A stretch of 57,439 bases of DNA from Zygnema cylindricum (taxonomy: Eukaryota > Streptophyta > Zygnematophyceae > Zygnematales > Zygnemataceae). The notes beneath the pieces are model-generated. The model was not told the origin of the DNA, ran no database searches, and was given only the letters and a program-made list of their open reading frames with translations. Both the position numbers and the translations under genes were made by a program. The stretch lies in assembly GCA_037447655.1 (NCBI GenBank), contig JBBHKE010000676.1, positions 64,001 through 121,439 on the forward strand, written 5' to 3'. Shown here piece by piece: positions 54,613 to 57,439 of the stretch (position 1 is its first letter; each line of letters begins with the position of its first letter).

Positions 54613-54885
54613 ATTTTTAGTTATGTTGGGGTTTCTCTTTTGATACGTGTTAGTTTTTTCCTTTGCTGTTTTGTTTGCGGGGTTTTACTTTTTTGGGTGT
54701 TTTCGATTTCCTTGCCATTCTTTCGTATTTTCCTCGGTTTTGCCTTGATTTTCCTTTTTGTTTATTCCCTCGTCATGTGGGTTTTTCAGTTTTAGCAATG
54801 CTACTTCCTCAATGCTACTTCCTTTTGTTCCTATGGACTCAGATGGTTTACCATCGCGCTTTTTAATAAAGTCGGCCCCTTATAT

Positions 54886-55011
54886 ATATGTACACATGCA
54901 TATATACACATGTCTATTTGTTTTTTATTGTAGTTTTTCAGTTTTGGCCATGCCACCCCTTTTGTACCTTGGACTCAGATGGGTTACCATCGTGCTTTTT
55001 AATTTATCCTG

Positions 55012-55051
<40 letters not shown>
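54886..55051. repeat. Extra LINE tail and (TA)n microsatellite
   Basis: GGACTCAGATGGGTTACCATC at about 54970 repeats the LINE tail for the third time in the window; (TA)n follows at 55017-55051. Confidence 0.8.
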
Positions 55052-55054
<3 letters not shown>

Positions 55055-55059
55055 GAAAA

Positions 55060-56361
55060 TATAAATGCATTCTATTCTAGCACAATCCAAGTGCAAGTGC
55101 TTAATGTTCTTGGTACGACTCCTCAAAATTATTTTCTTTCTAAACAAATAAATAAGCTTTATAACGAAGTCCAAGAAATCGTTACAAAAGAGCGTTTTCA
55201 AGAGGAAGTAAAAATGAGCGGAAAAAAACAGTGAAGAAGGTTTCTGGTAAGAGAAGAACCTGTTTACGTATTGGATAGCAAAGACTTAAATCATAATTTT
55301 GATCAATATAAAGCATTAGAAAAAGATTTTAGTATTTTCTTCCCATGAGTAAAATCAGTTAGTTTAAATAGTATAAACAGAATTAAAAATTTAAAAAATT
55401 AGTAGGTCTTGAAACTTATTTTTTAGACTCAAAGCTGATCGTTGAAAACTCCACTCCAGATTTTTCTCCTAATAGAGTGTCTCTCTCAGTGTCTTACAAA
55501 GGCGTTGCTCAAGAATGACAAAATTCTTTAAATGAAGCAAAAATAAGGGGAGAATTTATCAATAGTTTGAAGGAATACAAAAATCTGATTTCTTTTAGTA
55601 GCTATCCAATAGAGGAAGGCTGCAAAAGCAGAAGGATTTTCCTACGTAGAAAACGAAATTGACGCTGAAAGAAGCATTTTACGTTTTTTCTTTAAAGAAA
55701 CATGGGCAAGTATTACTGGGAAAAAAGTTTCAGATAATACAAGAAAAAATCTTTCAGATGCCGATGTTTCAGCAAAAGAAAAATGATCTTTTAATTTTAT
55801 TAAAAAACAACTGTCAGATAAATACGAAGATTCCTTGTCTTCTAAAATATTCGAAAAAATATATCAAGAATTCTTTCAGAAAGAGAAACTAGAAGGAAAG
55901 CATTGTTGCAGATCTCTTGCAAAAGTTTCAAGAAGGTTACTCCACAAAAGGAGATCAAAATCTGTCGAAAGAAAGTATTTTTCCAACTTTTGAAAAAGAC
56001 GCGGTTAAAAACATTTTCAATACAATGTACGCTAATTTGAGTAAAGAGGCTTGCCAAGCTTTTGTAGCTGAGATAGATAGACAGAAACAAAATGATGAGT
56101 GAAAAACTATCTTGCAGACAATTCACCCCGAAGCGGCTCAGAAAGGATTAGAAATCTTTAAGCACAAGCCGAAAAGAAGGAAAATGAGAATAAATTCTTA
56201 GAAGATATAGTTTTAGTAAAGGTAGTAAAAAGAGAAGGCCCGGATCTAGAACAATATATTTATTATAACAATATATTTATTAATATGCAAGAGGAGGGCA
56301 ACCAGGAACAAGAACAAAAAAAAGAAAAGAGAAGGGAACATCAAGTCAATTATGTCAACTA
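55060..56361 (+). pseudogene. Broken coding tract with in-frame TGA (likely UGA=Trp), unknown protein
   Basis: Five open blocks follow one another in different frames, separated by single-base indels (near 55390, 55625, 55890 and 56160). Within the blocks the only stops are TGA: 55232, 55346, 55516, 55784 and 56100. The contexts suit Trp, e.g. FFP-x-VKSVSL, KEK-x-SFNFIKK and NDE-x-KTILQTI. TGG occurs once (KETWASITG). The amino-acid make-up is Lys/Glu/Ser-rich and typical of AT-rich bacterial, mitochondrial or mollicute-like genes: SKIFEKIYQEFF, NIFNTMYANLSKEAC. No TAA or TAG interrupts the blocks over about 370 codons. I recognise no family. It sits directly after a (TA)n run next to LINE tails. 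It could be an insertion from an organelle or symbiont using code 4, or a tract where TGG was mutated to TGA. Confidence 0.5.
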
Positions 56362-56619
56362 ATACTTTGAACAAAATTGACTTTAAAATCCTAAAACCAT
56401 TTCTGATTGCAAATTACATTTATTGCAAAAAAATATTACATCTTTGTTTCTCCAAGGAGAACACATTATTTTTGTCATTTTCTGTATCTTTCTAAACCAA
56501 AAACCTTATCTTGATCCGTTACAATCCGTAGAATATGGAAACCCCAAAAAACTCAAAACACCAAAATCCCAAAACCCTAAAACTCCAAAAAGGGGGGGGG
56601 GGAGAAGAGAGAAAAAAAA
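56362..56619. other. No gene seen; short C/A-rich tract
   Basis: AT-rich, with CCCAAAACCCTAAAACTCC at 56568-56586 and a poly-G run (56593-56602). Probably the 3' flank of the Ufm1-protease gene on the minus strand. Confidence 0.5.
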
Positions 56620-56849
56620 TTAAACAGTTGCCGGGCGTTGAGGCAAAAGCAAATTATAAAATGCATTTCTGACAAAAAAATCTTGTCCTGACTCGGTTAT
56701 CGCTTTTTTCCACCCTACCCACCCCCCATTTTTAATAGTTTTTATATCCTCTCCTCCCATATAGTGTGGATCCAGAATCAAAAAAGAACACTCCCCCGTA
56801 AATTCGTTAAAATCGACGCCCAAAAGAGTATACGCCAAAACTCCTCCAC
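56620..56849 (-). CDS. UFSP2-like: Ufm1-specific protease (UFSP2-type), last exon
   Basis: The terminal exon enters after GGGACAG in phase 1 and ends at TAA (56622-56620). It reads [20 protein letters not shown], then [26 protein letters not shown] and [10 protein letters not shown] at the C-terminus. This is the peptidase C78 domain; Asp and His of LILDPHY are two of the catalytic residues and both are present. The Cys lies in an exon further upstream (beyond the window). The enzyme matures Ufm1 and removes it from targets, an ER-associated modification. The similarity is clearly plant-like. The exon itself is open and complete. Confidence 0.93.
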
Positions 56850-57420
56850 CTGTCCCATTTTTTTTTTTTTGTCCATCAGTTTTCTTTGTACAGTAAAAAA
56901 AGGCATTTTTTTTCTTATTTTTTAGTAAAGGGTTTTTTTGTTGTTTTTTTTTTTTGTTTTTTGTTTTGTTAACTTCACTATAATCGACGCCCAGAAGAGT
57001 GTCAAGCCAAAAGGTCACCGCATGTCCCGCTTTTTCATTTTATTTCTGTCATCACTCTTTTTTTTCTTTCTTTTTGTTGTCAGTTTTTGATATATACAAT
57101 TAAATATATTCTGTGGGTCAAAAGGGATTTTTTTTTTTTTTAGTAAAATTTGTTGAAATTTTTGTTCAAAAGAGTATAACACCAAAACGCCTCCACCTGA
57201 CTAACTTTTATTATTTTTTTTTGGTAGTCAGCTTGTTTCTTTTTTTTTTTATTAAAGGTTTTTTTTTTCAGCTAAACAGAAAATCGTACTTATTTGGAGA
57301 AGTTATTTGTAATTTAAGTGTCTTGTTATTATTCAAGTTCATGAAGGTCACTAAAAAATTGATGTATAAATATAAAAAAAAACCCACAAAAAACTAAAAA
57401 CCCCTAAAACAACCAAAAAT
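56850..57420 (-). repeat. Exon-start duplication of the Ufm1-protease gene (three copies)
   Basis: The acceptor and first ~45 bp of the last exon recur at about 56985-57030 and 57155-57205, spaced about 173 bp. The more distant copy keeps CAG|GTGGAGGCGTTTTGG; the middle one has drifted. Poly-T (plus-strand) intron sequence separates them. Only the 56849 copy continues into the complete exon. Confidence 0.8.
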
Positions 57421-57439
57421 AATCCCCAAAAAATCGAAA

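Larger units (their letters stand above)
51446..54885 (+). mobile_element. LINE (non-LTR retrotransposon) with C-terminal endonuclease, broken
   Basis: A zinc-finger N-terminus, reverse transcriptase, Cys-His knuckle and restriction-like endonuclease domain come in that order in one strand but several frames. This architecture belongs to the early-branching LINE groups related to R2 and is common in algal genomes. The last protein part ends at TAG (54610-54612). The tail runs to ACTCAGATGGTTTACC and CGCGCTTTTTAATAAAG near 54865. A second copy of this tail follows (54960-55000), then (TA)n. There are frameshifts in each third of the element. Confidence 0.88.

Overview
This is AT-rich, intron-bearing eukaryotic nuclear DNA, dense in repeats. 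Four host genes have plant-type relatives: the C-terminus of a SUD1/DOA10 ER E3 ligase, a CWF19L1-type protein with CCCH zinc fingers (an architecture known from plants), the last exon of a plant-like Ufm1-specific protease, and a long trihelix (Myb/SANT-like) protein. Together with plant-style Ty1/copia and Ty3/gypsy elements and a LINE with a C-terminal endonuclease, they point to the green lineage. A streptophyte alga such as a charophyte is my best guess (inference only).

Layout. 1.38-3.65 kb (+): last two recognisable exons of a SUD1-like gene, carrying one nonsense codon and two 1-nt frameshifts. 4.9-10.5 kb: a hAT-type MITE, a LINE relic and a diverged repeat block in three copies. 11.3-13.8 kb (+): a secreted-type EGF plus four-LysM gene whose second LysM exon has non-consensus splice borders. 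15.7-19.3 kb (-): a MITE and a decayed Ty1/copia element. 20-21.2 kb: a Harbinger-like fragment. 23.6-26.8 kb (-): the CWF19L1/CCCH gene, with a 10-N assembly gap where its last exons should lie, a tandem duplication in one intron and a 31-bp minisatellite at its 5' side. 27.6-43.4 kb: a large transposon complex of PIF/Harbinger-like elements with TAA target duplications, a gypsy element with two near-identical LTRs (28.4-36.35 kb), and a hAT MITE nested in a TA-flanked MITE. 43.8-46.5 kb (+): the trihelix gene. 47.7-49.2 kb (+): two well-bordered exons of an unrecognised gene. 50.4-55.0 kb: a broken LINE with extra copies of its 3' tail. 55.06-56.36 kb (+): a broken coding tract whose in-frame stops are all TGA at Trp-like places, unlike the rest of the window. 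56.6-57.4 kb (-): last exon of the Ufm1 protease, with its 5' part and acceptor present three times.

The genes do not form a pathway. SUD1 (ER-associated degradation) and the Ufm1 protease (ER-linked ufmylation) are both ER-homeostasis functions, but at the two ends of 57 kb this is probably coincidence. Two things recur through the window: short local tandem duplications (17-200 bp) inside unrelated sequences, and single-base deletions in otherwise well conserved exons. The latter are either real decay or uncorrected assembly error.
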